Positions 23,331 to 35,779 of a stretch of 64,000 nucleotides of DNA are shown here, piece after piece; within the stretch, counting starts at the first letter, position 1; each line of letters begins with the position of its first letter. Origin of the DNA: Ailurus styani. Its lineage: Eukaryota > Chordata > Mammalia > Carnivora > Ailuridae. The position numbers were made by a program, and so were the translations under genes. The DNA is taken from contig LNAC01000754.1 in NCBI GenBank assembly GCA_002007465.1, forward strand, positions 422,418 to 486,417, in the 5' to 3' direction. The notes under the pieces are model-generated. The model saw nothing but the letters and a program-made list of their open reading frames with translations. It ran no database searches and was not told the DNA's origin.

Positions 23331-24244
23331 CTCCTGTGTTTATCTGTTCTCCTGTGGGATGCTCAACCCAGAATATGTATCTTTTCTTAAACTGTGGAAA
23401 TGTGCTCCTGAAAGTAAAGTTTTCCTTTGCAGGTTTGGTTCATTACTACATCTTCCACAGGAAATTCTTTAAAAACACAATGAGATAATGACTGTGAAGG
23501 TGGTTTATAAACTATAAAGTGTTCTACACATAGAAGACCGTGATGTTGTCATCATGTCACCTGTACCATTAATGGTCAGCAGGTCGGCTTGGGGACGAGC
23601 TTTCTTCACTGCTGCTTTGTTCCACTGTCTTGTCCTGACCTTGACACTCTGACAGCAGTGATCCTCAACAAGATAATCTGACAGTTGGCGGTGATTCACC
23701 ATAGTCTATTACCTGCCTTTGTTAATAGCATTCAGACATCATATAGGTAATTCCCTGATTTTTTTTTGTCCATTGTTTCTGTGATAAAACACTGTCTTTT
23801 ACAGAAATCCCAACTCTAATTTCACAAAAGCTCTTCTGCAGAACCTCCCCTGGCCTGCTGCTGCTTCTAAAAATCAGTACTGTGTGTTCCAAGTTTTAAC
23901 TCACAAGCTAACTGATTTTCCCTAGACTATTCTTTTATTTTTCCTGAAATAGTTAAAATGTGATTTGGTGCTATGGTTATATATGCTCTCAAAAACTATT
24001 GTGACCAACTGGAGAGAAGTAGGTATGATGGAACTGGATAGATTTGAACAAGTTTGGATTTTTTATTTGGATGTGATTTTTGTATGCATTTATCCTATTT
24101 CTTTGTTTTAGCTGTAAGGTCTTTGAGGAAAGGAATAATGATTAAAACTGTTTGAGAAAAATGGAGGACAAAGGAGGGCATGAGCAATATCAATAGTATT
24201 ATACATGGGAGAAATTCAGTGGTAAGAAGTTGCTGACCAAATAC
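23331..24244. other. Unique non-coding DNA
   Basis: No gene or named repeat. T-rich runs occur near 23,759-23,768. Confidence 0.5.
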
Positions 24245-24450
24245 GGTAACCGTAAATTGCAGGAGCATGACCAATTATACCTGGATGACCTTGGATAAGT
24301 TATTTAACCTTTCTAGGTCACATCTGTAATTTGGAGAGAATAAGAATATTTGCCTCCTAGGGCTATTGATAATGAATGTAAAGTGTTTACAGCAGGGCCT
24401 AGAATAGCTATAGGTAAAGAATGTTATCTTCTCTCATCATTGTCCTCCTC
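24245..24450 (+). mobile_element. MIR SINE
   Basis: Blocks 'gatgaccttggataagttat', 'ctagggctattgataatgaa' and 'taaagtgtttacagcagggc' follow MIR order. Confidence 0.78.
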
Positions 24451-24604
24451 ATCATCATTGTTTTACTGTTAATAATGAAACTTCCATGAAACGTCTGCAA
24501 AGTAAAGGCAGGACACTTGAAAAGATACAAAGCTTGTAGAGCTTCAATAAGTATATGAGATTTACTATGCCAAAAGTTGATACAGGCTAAGGATTATAAA
24601 GTTA

Positions 24605-25005
24605 ATAAGTACTTCTTATGGACATTGTTTTAAAAGTGTTGCATGCAGGGTGCCTGGGTGGCTCAGTGGGTTAAAGCCTCTGCTTTCAGCTCAGGTCATG
24701 ATCTCAGGGTCCTGGGATCGAGGCCCGCATCGGGCTCCCTGCTCAGCGGGGAGCCTGCTTCCCCCTCTCTCTCTCTGCCTGCCTCTCTGCCTCCTTGTGA
24801 TCTCTCTCCCTCTGTGAAATAAATAAATAAAATCTTTAAAAAAAAAAAGTGTTACATGCATTATCTAATTTAATGCTCATACCAACACTATGAAATTGAT
24901 ACTACTTTAAATCCATTTATAGACAAGGAAACTGAGGCCCTGGGAGGTTAACTAAGAAGCCCAAGGCCACATAACTAGTAAATGGCTGATCCAAGATTTG
25001 ACAAT
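24605..25005 (-). mobile_element. MIR SINE split by a Can-SINE
   Basis: Left part 'ggacattgttttaaaagtgt' continues after the inserted SINE with 'ttatctaatttaatgctcat' and then 'gacaaggaaactgaggccct' and 'caaggccacataactagtaa'. Together they make one reverse-complement MIR interrupted by a later insertion. Confidence 0.82.
24648..24844 (+). mobile_element. Can-SINE, full length, inserted in a MIR
   Basis: Forward SINE with clear tRNA-derived promoter boxes: A box tggctcagtgg at 24659-24669 and B-box-like ggatcgaggcc at 24715-24725. Tail 'aaataaataaataaaatctt'. The 16-bp duplication (aaaagtgtt-g/a-catgca) lies at 24632-24647 and 24845-24860. It is the second plus-strand SINE of the window. Confidence 0.96.
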
Positions 25006-26984
25006 GGCCAGCTTGTGCATTTAAGCCTTATTTGGGGGTGTGTATGTGGTGGAGAGATACTTTCATATATGGAAGATCCAGAGTAGATAATTGGTAATAT
25101 TAGATGTTTAGGCAGTGTCCCCAGAGTTAAGATCATTGTTAAAAGGATATTTTGAAACATGTTCTCTTGTCAGAGAATCTAGAGACATAGAGAGCCAAGT
25201 CCTGAGCCAGGCAAGGGATGCTAAAATTTGACCCAAGGCACATGGAATTAACTAGAAAGAAAAAGAAAGAAAGAAAAGAAAAGTGATTATGGGATACAAT
25301 GGATTATGGGTCCGGGTTGTGCTGGAAAGAAGGATGGGCAGGTAGGTACCATTCAGAACAGCTGGGTACCATTCCCTTTTAGCCACCTTCTAGTTTGGTG
25401 ACCTTGGGCAAGCCATTTCACCCTTGGTAGTGGACGGTTTGATTTCCACAGTGGTGGAATGCACAATCCTATGGGATTACCTCTGAGTAAACTTCCAATT
25501 CTGAGACTCTCAAAACTTTTTGCAGTGTCCCCTCTGACATTGGAAATTATCCATTCCATGTATTTCACATTTATTTTCTATCTTGGTTTGTATTTTGTAC
25601 ATTGGTCATTCATTTGGCCCTGTTTATTTAGGGTGTACTATGATCTCATTGTGTAACTTGTTTTCCTTGATTAAAACTGACCTGAGACAGAAGTATTCTA
25701 CCTTCCAGAATTCTCAGAATTAAAATAAAGCACCTTAAAATAATAGGCCACAATCATTGTTTTTCGTATCAATGATAATGGTGCAGTAATGTGTTGAATG
25801 CCTCCTGGAATTGAATGTAGCAAGCATGAGAAAAATTTCATGAAATCATCCATAGTAACTTTTTTTAGAGGATCTACTTTTTCCCCCCTTCTTTTTTTAA
25901 AGTACTGGGGAAACTGTGACATTGAATGAGATGAACCCTGCCTTCAGGAAGCTTACTGACAAGGACACAAATAACACTCCTGGAATTGAGGTTCCCAGTG
26001 CTGGGAAGCCTTGAAGGTTACTGAGTCCAACACACATGGAATCCCCATTACAACATCCCCACCAAGTGGTTGTCTGATGTCTTCTTGAACACTTCAGGGA
26101 CTGGGAACTCACTACAGCACATTCTATGAAGGATAGAATAATCTGGGGAAGTGAAGTTTTGTGTAGGAAGAAAAGTACTGTTGGAGAACAAAGGTTTTTT
26201 CCTAGGTTGAAGAAGAGCCGTGGTGATCATCTTCAATGTAAATTTGGTACATGGAGGTATTTGGCAAACATCTTAAATATCCTCTGTAGGAGTGAAGTCA
26301 CAGAAGTACAAAAGTAAAGAGCATGTGTTAGTAACACCAAATGGTCTAGCTTGATTTTTTTTTTAGCAATGACAGGTTGGGAGTAGGGAGCGGTGAAATT
26401 CTTAGATAGACCAGGGCTGTAATTGGAGGGACCTTGAATGTCCTTTGCATTTGGGATAGATGATGGCTCTAAAGGAAGGCATAATCCTACATCCAATGGG
26501 TGGCTGGTTGAGTAAATCACTGTTAGCAGTCATATCTCATGTGTTCCCCAAATCCATATCCTTTCTACGTACCTGGAGAATGACCCGCACTCCCGGATTT
26601 TCTTTAGCTCAGAGGTAGGGTTAGTGCAGGAATTATGAAGGGCCCTCTGCTGGCCTCATTTCCATGTCGATCTGTTTTATATGCATAAAACCGTAAGAGG
26701 AAGCTTTGTCAATCTGCCCCACCTGACAAGAGCTTTAAATCCTCCCACCGCTACCTTCACTATGGGACATGTGCTGAGTGGTTTCCATGGCTTACAAAGA
26801 GAGAAAGCATCCTGATTTTTGGGGTGTGGAAGTTGGGGTGATAAACAGGTCTTCTTTGCTTGTTATTGTCTTCTCCGGTGATAAAGAACCCATCACTAGC
26901 ATAGGAATTTCATACAGTGGTTTTTCCAAGAGCCATCCACCCCATCGCAGCCCTATCTGAAAATGTAAATACACTTCCTGGGGA
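25006..26984. other. Unique DNA with small low-complexity patches
   Basis: A GA-rich patch ('gaaaaagaaagaaagaaaag') lies near 25,257-25,282. A 40-bp MIR-core scrap ('gtgaccttgggcaagccatt') is at 25,398-25,417. Otherwise no repeat or gene; open frames up to 95 codons have no signature. Confidence 0.5.
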
Positions 26985-27725
26985 CAGATTTGCATTTTTT
27001 GGTGAAAGAAATTCATATATATGGCAAAGATGCCTCTGTAATTATAGAAAGTTTATTTCTGTCCCCAGATGTCAGCAATCAAATTCCACATAAATATATT
27101 TTGTGTAAATCTGTCGGCAGCTGGTCTCCATTCAGGTTTCTGGAGATATTAGCCTGTCTTTGAGTTTATGACAAAGTTAAAAATTATTCATTAAACTGAC
27201 CTGCAGTATATTCAGTAACTGGAAAATTGCCTTGCAGTTCTATTTGGTTTGTAGATGTGATCACAAGTAAATTTTTAACTTAATTAATTGGCCGTTTCTG
27301 TTGACAAGAAATTTATGTGGTAATAATTTGCTCGAAATAGATGCCGACTGTAGGAAATGAGATATCCATCATAGGCTTGTGTTCCACCAGCTGCACAGTG
27401 GCTATTATGAAAGTATTTCAGCCTGCGCCGACCCTAGTGTTTGTGCAGTCAAGATTATATATACCCACGATCCATAGCCTGCCAGAGAGGCGCTGGTGGA
27501 GGTCTATGATAACAAAGACTTTGTGATTTATGGCTTGCTGTGAAAGCAGAGCTTGATGAGATTAAACAATTTCATAGCACAAGTGTTTCTCAAGACCTGA
27601 TTTGTAGTTGCAAGCTGATGGTAAATCACATTTATATATCTGCAAGCGTGCTCAGCAGAGGACTGCAATTACAGTTTAAGACAGCTACTTTTTATTTAAT
27701 TTTTATCCTGGTTTTGTCTCTTTTA
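26985..27725. promoter_or_regulatory. Candidate conserved non-coding block C
   Basis: About 740 bp without repeats. Motifs: homeodomain TAATTAATTGG at 27281-27291, CAGCTG E-boxes at 27118-27123 and 27388-27393, and a facing SOX/TCF-like pair ACAAAG-A-CTTTGT at 27512-27524. This density in repeat-free DNA is typical of developmental enhancers, but conservation itself was not tested. Confidence 0.35.
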
Positions 27726-28194
27726 TATCCCCTTCGTCTGCAGACCATTCACCTTCACGAGTCCTTTCCTGGTTAGAAGGCCAAAGATTGGAGTCCATGA
27801 TGTTCTTCTTGTCTTTGTGCCAGCTGGGAGAGAGGCTGGGAGGGTTTCAGGGCAGCCCAGACTGGTTGAAACTGGCTTGGACTGGTGCGTGCTCTTTGTT
27901 CAGTTCTTTGTCCAAAGCGAAGCCTGTTTCCTGTTTTCCATTGGTGTGCAGCTGATACTGGAACTTCTTGCTGGAGACCCAAAGTGAGCGGGGCTTTCAC
28001 CATCCTGGCACATAGGGCAACTCTGGGTACACAATGCTGAAGGGGGCTGAGGATTACACTGGTTTAGGAAGCTTGGCTTCACGGGTGCAGAATACCTCAG
28101 GGGCGTACAGCTGGCTCCCCTTTATTGTGAAATGTGGAGTTGTGTTTCCCCTGCGGATCGGTGAGGAATAAACTGTAATCACTTTATTTAACCA
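27726..28194. other. Unique spacer
   Basis: Moderately GC-rich. Overlapping minus-strand frames of 60 and 76 codons (27773-28082) show no recognisable family and were not called. Confidence 0.5.
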
Positions 28195-28530
28195 TTTCAT
28201 TGATTATCTACTGTTGGACGCGTCTCTGTGCTACGTCCTTGTATAGCAGTCCCTGCCTTCAAATCTCTGCCCTCAAGCAGTTTGTTATCTACATATGGTG
28301 CTTACCAATAAAATAGCAATCTAGAAGTGGCAAGACATAATGCGATAATCTTAAATGGGTGGTAGAGACACTACTGAAGGTCGGGGGCGGGTAAGTACTC
28401 CCTGCTGGGAAACAGAGAAGGTGTATAACACAAAGGCTCGTAGGACAAGCTGGATTTTAAGTAGGGCAAGAGCATTCTGAGCATTTCACTTCTCTGTGCT
28501 GATGGAGTCCTCCAAAATACCCAGCCTCAA
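28195..28530 (+). mobile_element. Ancient mammalian repeat fragment, class uncertain
   Basis: Blocks 'gattatctactgttgga', 'cagtccctgccttcaaatct' and 'gggcaagagcattctgagc' follow the same layout as the repeat at 16,025. Very diverged. Confidence 0.45.
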
Positions 28531-28574
28531 GTTCAAGTCCAGGCTGGGTGGCCAGTGATTTAATAAGTAATAAC

Positions 28575-28830
28575 AACACAATAATAACCTCCACGGAGTG
28601 CTTAGTGCATGCCACAGTAAGTGCTTTATATGTTTCATCTTACTAACCCTCATAACAAACCTGCAAAGTGAGTACTATTGGGCTCTCCATTTGGGGAATA
28701 ACGAAAGTGAGGTTTAGAGAGGTTAACTTGACTATATTCATCCTCAGATATTGAGTTGAGGTGTTCTGAAAGTTTAGTGTATTTTACCCCAAAGCCTATG
28801 TTCTTAAGCACTGTTTTTCACTGCTTTCTG
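28575..28830 (-). mobile_element. MIR SINE
   Basis: Reverse-complement MIR: 'cggagtgcttagtgcatgcc', 'ctcataacaaacctgcaaag', 'gtgaggtttagagaggttaa'. The adjoining SINE inserted just to its right. Confidence 0.8.
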
Positions 28831-28853
28831 GTGGGGAACATGAATATTATTAT

Positions 28854-29019
28854 CTTTTGAATTTATTTATTAGAAAGAGAGTGTGTGTGTGCAAGAATGA
28901 GCAGGGGGAGGGACAGAGAGAAAGGGAGAGGCAGGGAGCTGACTCCCAGGACCCCAGGATCATGACCTGAACTGAAGACAGATGCTTAACCGACTGAGCC
29001 CCCCAAGTATCATAGGAAT
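28854..29019 (-). mobile_element. Can-SINE, internally shortened
   Basis: Reverse-oriented SINE with duplication atgaatattatta at 28840-28852 and 29020-29032. The middle is shorter than usual: 'gagctgactcccaggacccc' joins body to head with the 'gagcagggagcc' segment missing. The head has decayed to 'gagccccccaagtatc'. Confidence 0.88.
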
Positions 29020-29107
29020 ATGAATATTATTAAGCAGAGAACACCACTGCTCTGCTTGCTGGTCATATTTCCAAGAGCTCAGATCATTTCTCTTTCCCTA
29101 CAGTTCA

Positions 29108-29640
29108 GGGTATTACAGTTGATCTTTGTGGTTGGTTGAAAATGGTCACCCAAGTGTGACCGTGTCCCAATCCCAAGAACCTGTGAGTGTTGCCTTACAT
29201 GGCAAAGGAGACGTTGCAGATGTGATTAAGTTCTGGTCTTGTGAAAGGGAGATCACCCTAGATGATATGTGTGGGTCTGCCGTAACCACAGTCGTCCTTA
29301 CGGGAGGGAATTGGGAGGTGGATGTCAGGGTCAAAGGAGGAAGCGGTGTGATAAGGAAGCAGAGATTGGAGTGAAGCACTTGGAAGGTGGAGGAAGGGGA
29401 CACAGGACAAGGAAGGAAGCTCGTAGACAAGGCAGCATGAGAAGCTAAAACAGGCAAAGACCTGGATTGTCTCCTTAGAGCCTTTAGAAGGAACCTGCCT
29501 TGCTGACAGCTTTACCACGTAGTAGAACTCATGTCAGCCTTCTGGCCTCCAGAAGTATGAGACGATAGACTCATGTTGTAGAAGTTGCTGAGTTTGTGCT
29601 TGTTTGTCACAGCAGCAAAAGCAGACGAATACACTCTTAG
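29108..29640 (+). mobile_element. MaLR/MLT1-like solo LTR remnant
   Basis: Order of blocks: 'tgaccgtgtcccaatcccaa', 'acatggcaaaggagacgttg', 'gcagagattggagtgaagca', 'ttctggcctccagaagtatg' and 'gtttgtcacagcagcaaaag'. This matches the mammalian MaLR LTR layout. No internal retroviral genes follow, so it is a solo LTR or truncated copy. No coding capacity is present. Confidence 0.65.
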
Positions 29641-30459
29641 ACAGATTCCAGCCAGCTCTACAGAGAATTTCACCCTGCCTTTAATGAGATATTGGGTTTT
29701 CTTTGCTTGTTTGGGGAGTGTCCTTTTTCATTTCTGTATTCTTCCCATTCTCTTTTTGTATCATAACAGTGATCATTGGTTTTATTTACCCGTGAATGCC
29801 CAGTGCTTAGCACAGTACCTGGCGTGTGGTAGGTACTTAAAAATGGGTAAATGAGATGACTTCGTGCTCTTTCCAGCACAGAGGTGTTCAGTCTGCTCAG
29901 AATCCAGTTTCTTCCACAGCCCAACCTGCTGACATCATAACTTGTTCTCTATGCAGTCACAAAGGGAAGAATTATTGTCTTATTGTCTACAAACTCCAAC
30001 TGTATCTATGCATTAAGGGGAGCAATGGGGACAGTCTTGGCTTAATCTCTAATAAGTCACAGTGAATGGTCAATTATGCCAAATATATTTAAAAAAATAG
30101 GGGAAACTTCATCCTGATAGCACAGAGATAGGCAAGTTTAATGAAGAGCATATGGTCTCTGGGATCCTTTTGTGCTTCCACCCCTATGTCAGCTCTTGTC
30201 TTTTATTTGATGGTTAGGTAGTATTTTCTGTCTGTTTATTATTCCAGGTTTTATGCCTCTGAGAGTCTTTTAGCTGGAGACTTATAGTCATGGTCCTGTC
30301 CACTGAGTACAGATGTTAAACTCACCCATGAAGCTCTTTATGAGGGGGTGAGCCAGGCCAGTATCTTTGGCCAGGATTCCAGGGACATGGCTTGAAAATC
30401 TTGGGAAAGCTGAGAGCTTCGTCTCTCCCTCTAGGGTACTAGTGTATTAGCCTCCCAAT
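29641..30459. other. Mostly unique DNA
   Basis: A short tail-like scrap 'cagtgcttagcacagtacct' near 29,800-29,819 resembles L2/MIR 3' ends. Nothing else identified. Confidence 0.45.
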
Positions 30460-30920
30460 AAAAGTTAATTGAATTTAATTTTATGTTTTAAGTGTGATAC
30501 ATTTTAAAGTTCTCCCCAGTGCTGGAGTCCCTCTTGAAAAGGCAGTAAATTCATATTATTAAACTACCAAATGTAATTCAGCTCAAATAAGCATATTCGG
30601 CAATCTTTATTCTGGATATGTGGGACTGACCTTGCGTTGAGACTAAATCATTTCATCCCAGACAAAGTCTGTTGGAGTTAATTGGGGAAGCGACGTAGAT
30701 GTGCGGTGGGTCACCCTACGCTTTTTATTCTCTTTCTGGCCTGCGTTCAAAGAGTTGCCATAGATTACGTTTCCTGATGCCAGTTCTTCCATCATTCTAT
30801 AAACATCAGTATTTGACACAGTATGGAAGGCGAAAAGACAGTGAAGACTTCCCCACCGGCAATTCTTTATCAGACGCATTATCATATCATTTAAGATGCC
30901 TAATTTGTCGGCCTGAGCAG
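30460..30920. promoter_or_regulatory. Candidate conserved non-coding block D
   Basis: Repeat-free, AT-rich on the left and retaining several CpGs on the right. ACAAAG at 30662-30667 sits 10 bp from homeodomain TTAATTGG at 30678-30685. Inference only. Confidence 0.3.
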
Positions 30921-30954
30921 CAAAGGCCCATGTGGGGCGGGAGAATGTACAATG

Positions 30955-31120
30955 GGCTAGAATTTGGATGATTGGATTCTTACCCCTGCCTGCCCATTAA
31001 CCAGCCCAGTGACCTTGGGCTTGGACATTTCTTGTCTTTGGGCCTCAGTTTTTCCATGTTTCTTCCCCACGTTTTCTAAATGAGGGCGATGGCCGTAGTT
31101 TTCCAACCTCATTCTAAGAG
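30955..31120 (+). mobile_element. MIR SINE
   Basis: 'cccagtgaccttgggcttgg' and 'ttgggcctcagtttttccat' are the MIR core; the rest has drifted. Confidence 0.75.
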
Positions 31121-31445
31121 GTACCAGTATGTTGAATTTCTTGGCAGCTCTGCTGAGAGACCAGACTGAGGGTGGGGTGAGCCGCAGTGAAGGGTGAGAC
31201 CAGCTCCAAAGAGCTTCCGGCCCTCAGCTGCCCACTCCAACTCCAGAGCAAGCAGCTACTTCACCAGCAGGAACCCCCACACACGGGTGTGTTTAAGACC
31301 TAGTTCGTTCATACGATTTTAGTTTTGTCTCCCAGATCGCTGTCTAAACTCATCCTTTTTTCAAGGCTTAGACCAAATTCTATCTTTATAGGAACTCTTG
31401 CTCAGCTGCTAGATTCTCCAGATTCCACAAAGACCCTGTTCTGAA

Positions 31446-31451
<6 letters not shown>

Positions 31452-31481
<30 letters not shown>

Positions 31482-31662
31482 TTCATTTACTTAGCAGAGA
31501 GAGAGAGCACAAGTAGGCAGAGCTGCGGGCAGAGGGAGAAGGAGAAGATGGCTTCCTGCTGAGCAGGGAACCTGATGCAGGGCTCGATCCTAGGACCCCG
31601 GGGTTAGGACCCAAGCTGAAGGCAGACGCTTAACCGACTCAGCCACCCAGGTGCCACCCCCC
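31452..31662 (-). mobile_element. Can-SINE, full length
   Basis: Reverse-oriented SINE with a long T-run tail (about 29 T) and head 'cagccacccaggtgcc'. Duplication accctgttctgaactcttt at 31433-31451 and its two-mismatch copy at 31663-31681. Confidence 0.94.
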
Positions 31663-31689
31663 ACCCTGTTCTCAATTCTTTGAGAACCT

Positions 31690-32560
31690 AGTTAGATGCT
31701 CCCTTCATGTACCTAGCGTATTGTGCCATGCGTTATAGATTTACTTATCTTAATCTAAGATGCTCAACAGACTAAGGGCAGAGATCCTGCAATTCGTTGG
31801 TATCTTCTGAAGTAATGAGCATTTAACAATAATAGCAAAAATATTTATTAAAATAAGATTGTGCCAGCCTGCCCTTGTTAGGAAAGGTAATGCATTCTTA
31901 GTTAGCAGAAATAAACTGTGTTTTGTTTGGTCTGCTTTTTAGCATTGTGTTCATAAACATTCTCTGGTGACACCATTGTTAACTCATTTCCAGGAGAGGA
32001 GAAAGTCCTTGCGAAAACTAAAGTTCTGCTCTCTGAGCTCTATAATAAGATCAGCAAATAAACAAATCTCTTCTGGAGGAACCCCAGACACCACCAGGCC
32101 TGCCAGATCTATATGGACTTTAATTCCATTTGAATTTCCTTGCTGTGGTGGAATTAATGGTTTAGGATTAATTTTGTTTTAGAAAAAGGAGAAACACCCA
32201 CAAAATAAGCCCTGAATCAAGTCAGGTTCAAAGAGCTCAGCCTCCTGATGTAATTTCCCATACATTCATTTGGGTAGAACTCTTCATAAACTTTTAGAAA
32301 TTCTATGACCAGATTTGCTACCACCCCCACCTCTACCCCATGTTACTACAACATAAGACGATACTCTGGCTCTTACTAGGGAATCTCTGTTTCGAATGAA
32401 GGTATATGCCCTTGTGTATTAGATAGAAAGACATTCTTGGAAAAAACACTGGGGATATATAAAGCCAGAGTCCATCAGGAAACATGATGACGGGCCGTCC
32501 TCCATGAAAATCAAATGAAACCATATTCTCTGCCCATTAAGCTCTCATATAAGCATAGAT
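31690..32560. promoter_or_regulatory. Candidate conserved non-coding block E
   Basis: Repeat-free stretch with AT-rich homeodomain-type words: GGAATTAATGG around 32,150-32,160 and GGATTA (bicoid/OTX-like) at 32165-32170. Function is inferred from texture only. Confidence 0.25.
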
Positions 32561-35414
32561 TTTCTCCAACAAGGAGGCAGTTATCGACACAAACATAAAA
32601 GATATTTAATAAGATGGACATTCAGCAAGAGTATGTTCAGTTATTGAGAACGACTTACTCACTAATGGTTTGTCCAAGCTGAAGGAAAGAGGTATAATGG
32701 TGGAAGGACTTGTGTAAACTTCAAGACCATTGTAGGTTCCTTCCCCTCCATGGGGAGAACTCGGCCTCTGTAGTGGGTGTTTGTGCAGCCTTCCTCAATA
32801 CAGAGGTCATTTGGAGAAAATAAAAAAATCTGGACACAGGCTTTATTAATTCATTTTCTGTTCCCAAACCTTTAGGATACAAAGACAGAAAAATAGCCTC
32901 TTTGTGATGGCCTAAGTCATTTGTGCCAGATCATCAGAGTGGCAGAACCAGCCTTGGAGAATATGAGGTTGCCTTCTTTTAGGACTATTTGCTAAGTATT
33001 TTTTCTCTTTTTTCAACATCTCCTCTTTAATGTTTGTAATAAGGAAGACATGGAAGTGGATTTGCCTTACTCTACATGGTGTTACAAGGAGGTAGATTTC
33101 AACTCCTTCCCTAAAAGAGTGCAGTGTCTTGTCTCCTTATTACAGAAGGTATTTTAGTAGATTCAGTCCAGTTTTCAGAACGTGTTGGACCTGATGTCTT
33201 CCAATTCCTTTAATCTACCAAACATCTGGTGGTTATTTTTCAAATGTGCGCCCAGACCGACAAGACGGAATAGATGAATAATTGTCCCAATGGAGGGACC
33301 TTTAATTATGTTCATTAATACGATCCTTTAGCAGCATCTGATGGGTCCACATTATTGATCTCATGTCTTAGGTTTTGAATACTCTTTGAGAATAATCATT
33401 CCAAAGAACAGGATAATCTAGAAAGGAATGGGAGAAAGTGCATAGATTAATCTGAGAGAAGAATTTTGAAGGGGAATATTTATGTCAGATTTTCTGATGC
33501 CTTGCCATTTTCACTTTCCTTGTCCTAATAACATTTTTAAAAAATTCTTGGTACATTATTAAATTGTACCCATTGTTAACTGTAGGCTTAGATCCATATC
33601 CACACGTATCTACCCCTGCCAACCTGGCAGAAGGAGTTCCCAGTGAACACAGCAGAATCATGTACATAACTATAGGTTGTCCTGAATACTCCCAAACTTG
33701 CTGACTACCTATTATAATCTCATTAATGGGCCTAATCCTTCATGTGAGTCAGCTAGTCTAGATTCAAGTTAGGTACATTCGCCGTAGCACACATTTCCCA
33801 AAATACTTAAATCCTAAGAGGAATTTGCTTCCTTGGTAAGACTTGGTTGCAAAGCACGGGTCTGCAAGAAAGACTGAAATCTTTGTATCATTGATTTTTA
33901 TGCTATTTCATAAGTAATTATAAAAGTCAGGTTTCTTTGCCTTCTGTGTGAAGCGGTCATCTGGGACTCTGACCTCTCTTCCGATGTTGGTGGTTAGATG
34001 GACTTCTCTTCTTTCCCCCTGAAAAGGGGAAGCTACACCTGCAAGGAGGAGACATACGTTGCACATTTAGTATGTAGTACAAATAGGAGAGATGCATTGG
34101 CATTGAGAGGTAGCTGTGGGTATGTGCAACATGGAAAAAGAGCCATGAGCTACTTTCCTACTTTTCGGCATAAATTAATATTGAACTCTAATTATAACCT
34201 TTCATTTAGCTCAAAGAAGAGCAGGTGCCATGACATTTTAGGTGATGTTTTCAAAATTATGGATTTTGGGGTTACTTTCTTTTATATCCCAGCCTGATCC
34301 TCTAAAAATGAAACAGGATTTTTTTTTTCTCAAAGAGCAGCAAATGAGTGTTACTGCAAAATGAACCTAAAGTCTTTCTCTGCCTCAGGAGGGATGTGGC
34401 ATTCACAATTTCCACTTGGTTATCTGCTTTTTCTACCTCCTTCCCTCCCTGTCTTTTGCTTTTGGGTCTCAAAGTAAATAACACATGCACTTTATCTTTA
34501 ACTTCAGATAATCAGAGTCATAGTCATCTGGGATATTGTGATGAACAATGTACATTTTATACACATGGTGTCATAATAATTTAAAATGTCATCTTAATCT
34601 ATTTATGATCTTCTAATGACTGAAATGTTTTACAGTTGTGGGGGATATTTTATAACTGAAGTTTTAATGGCTGAATCACTAACACCTGGCTGTCTGGAAT
34701 GCTTTTTCTTTCTCCCAGTTAGGCATTTAAATGCATTTCTGGAAGGCCCAAGGGGTGGGATGTGACATGTAAGCTCTTAAAAGGAGGAAAATTAGTTCTT
34801 GATACCTTAATGATCAGTCGGGTGAACGTTTGCATACTTAGCATTAATGCTCTTAAGTGGAATAGCTTGATTAAGACCCTTGGTAGGTGGTTTTTGGTAT
34901 TTAAACATTCTTCTATGTGAGATTACAGAGGGAAGCGCTGCCATTGTGCCCATCCCTTAAAAAAAGTCTTAGGATTTCCCACAAGGAAGAGTTTCATTTC
35001 ATTTCTCCATTTATTTCTATTTATTTTACCACCCTTCCACTTCTCTATCTTTGATTGGTTTCTAAGATGAGCAAGTTAGCTTTTTATTAGGAGTTTATTG
35101 TGTACTCTTTGTTTTACCGAACTAAGGTGTATATTCAGATATATGCCTGCATGCATACGGGTTCTTGCCTGTGGATGAGCATACAACTGGGTAAAGAAGA
35201 CCAGAGGTACCCGCATGAAAACATCCGTGAACCATGCACACCAGTGTGTAATTAAGCCCACACATAGCAGGCCCCCAGTAGATGTTTACTAATGATGATA
35301 GCGGCACTAAATTATCTCGCACAGGCTAGGAGAGGTCAATGCAAGGTTGCCCGGCAGCCTGCATTAAACAGTCACAGAGATAAGGCTGCATTTTAGCTTC
35401 TCCTATTTGTACGA
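32561..35414. other. Repeat-poor unique DNA
   Basis: No gene and no SINE or LINE recognised across 2.8 kb. The parts at 33,230-33,380 and 34,640-34,890 look as repeat-free and AT-rich as the candidate conserved blocks but have no standout motif cluster. Confidence 0.5.
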
Positions 35415-35625
35415 CACGTATGCAGCCTTGAAGTGCAGTGTCCCACTTAATTTTCATAGCAATCACTGAAGGAATTAAAGGGGATATTTATAACCACGCT
35501 TCTGCTGAGGCGAAAAGGAGGGCTCAGAGCTGTGAGAAGACTTGCCCAACCAAGTTTGCGGGCTGGAGAGGCAGCGGAGCAGAGCCTGGAACCCAGGTCT
35601 TTAGGATCCTGTCAGCTTTTTCCCC
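35415..35625 (-). mobile_element. MIR SINE
   Basis: Reverse MIR: 'cttaattttcatagcaatca', 'gaagacttgcccaaccaagt', 'agcctggaacccaggtcttt'. Confidence 0.75.
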
Positions 35626-35779
35626 CTTAATGCTTCAGTCCCAGGGGTCCTGGCAGAGTGGCTTCAGGTCAAATGGTTGCCTTATAATGGGTCATTTGCT
35701 CGAAATGTCGCTGGATGCGCGGTGTCTTTATTCATGCTGTAGCTGGGAATGTAATGGCAAATCTGTGTATATTTGTTTC

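Noticed and set aside
24659..24725. tRNA-like A and B boxes
   Set aside because: These belong to a Can-SINE head; there is no cloverleaf, so it is not a tRNA gene.
27773..28082. Overlapping minus-strand frames considered as a processed pseudogene
   Set aside because: No known protein recognised, no poly-A tail and no target duplication.
29108..29640. Possible endogenous retrovirus provirus
   Set aside because: Only an LTR-like unit is present, with no internal genes or second LTR nearby.
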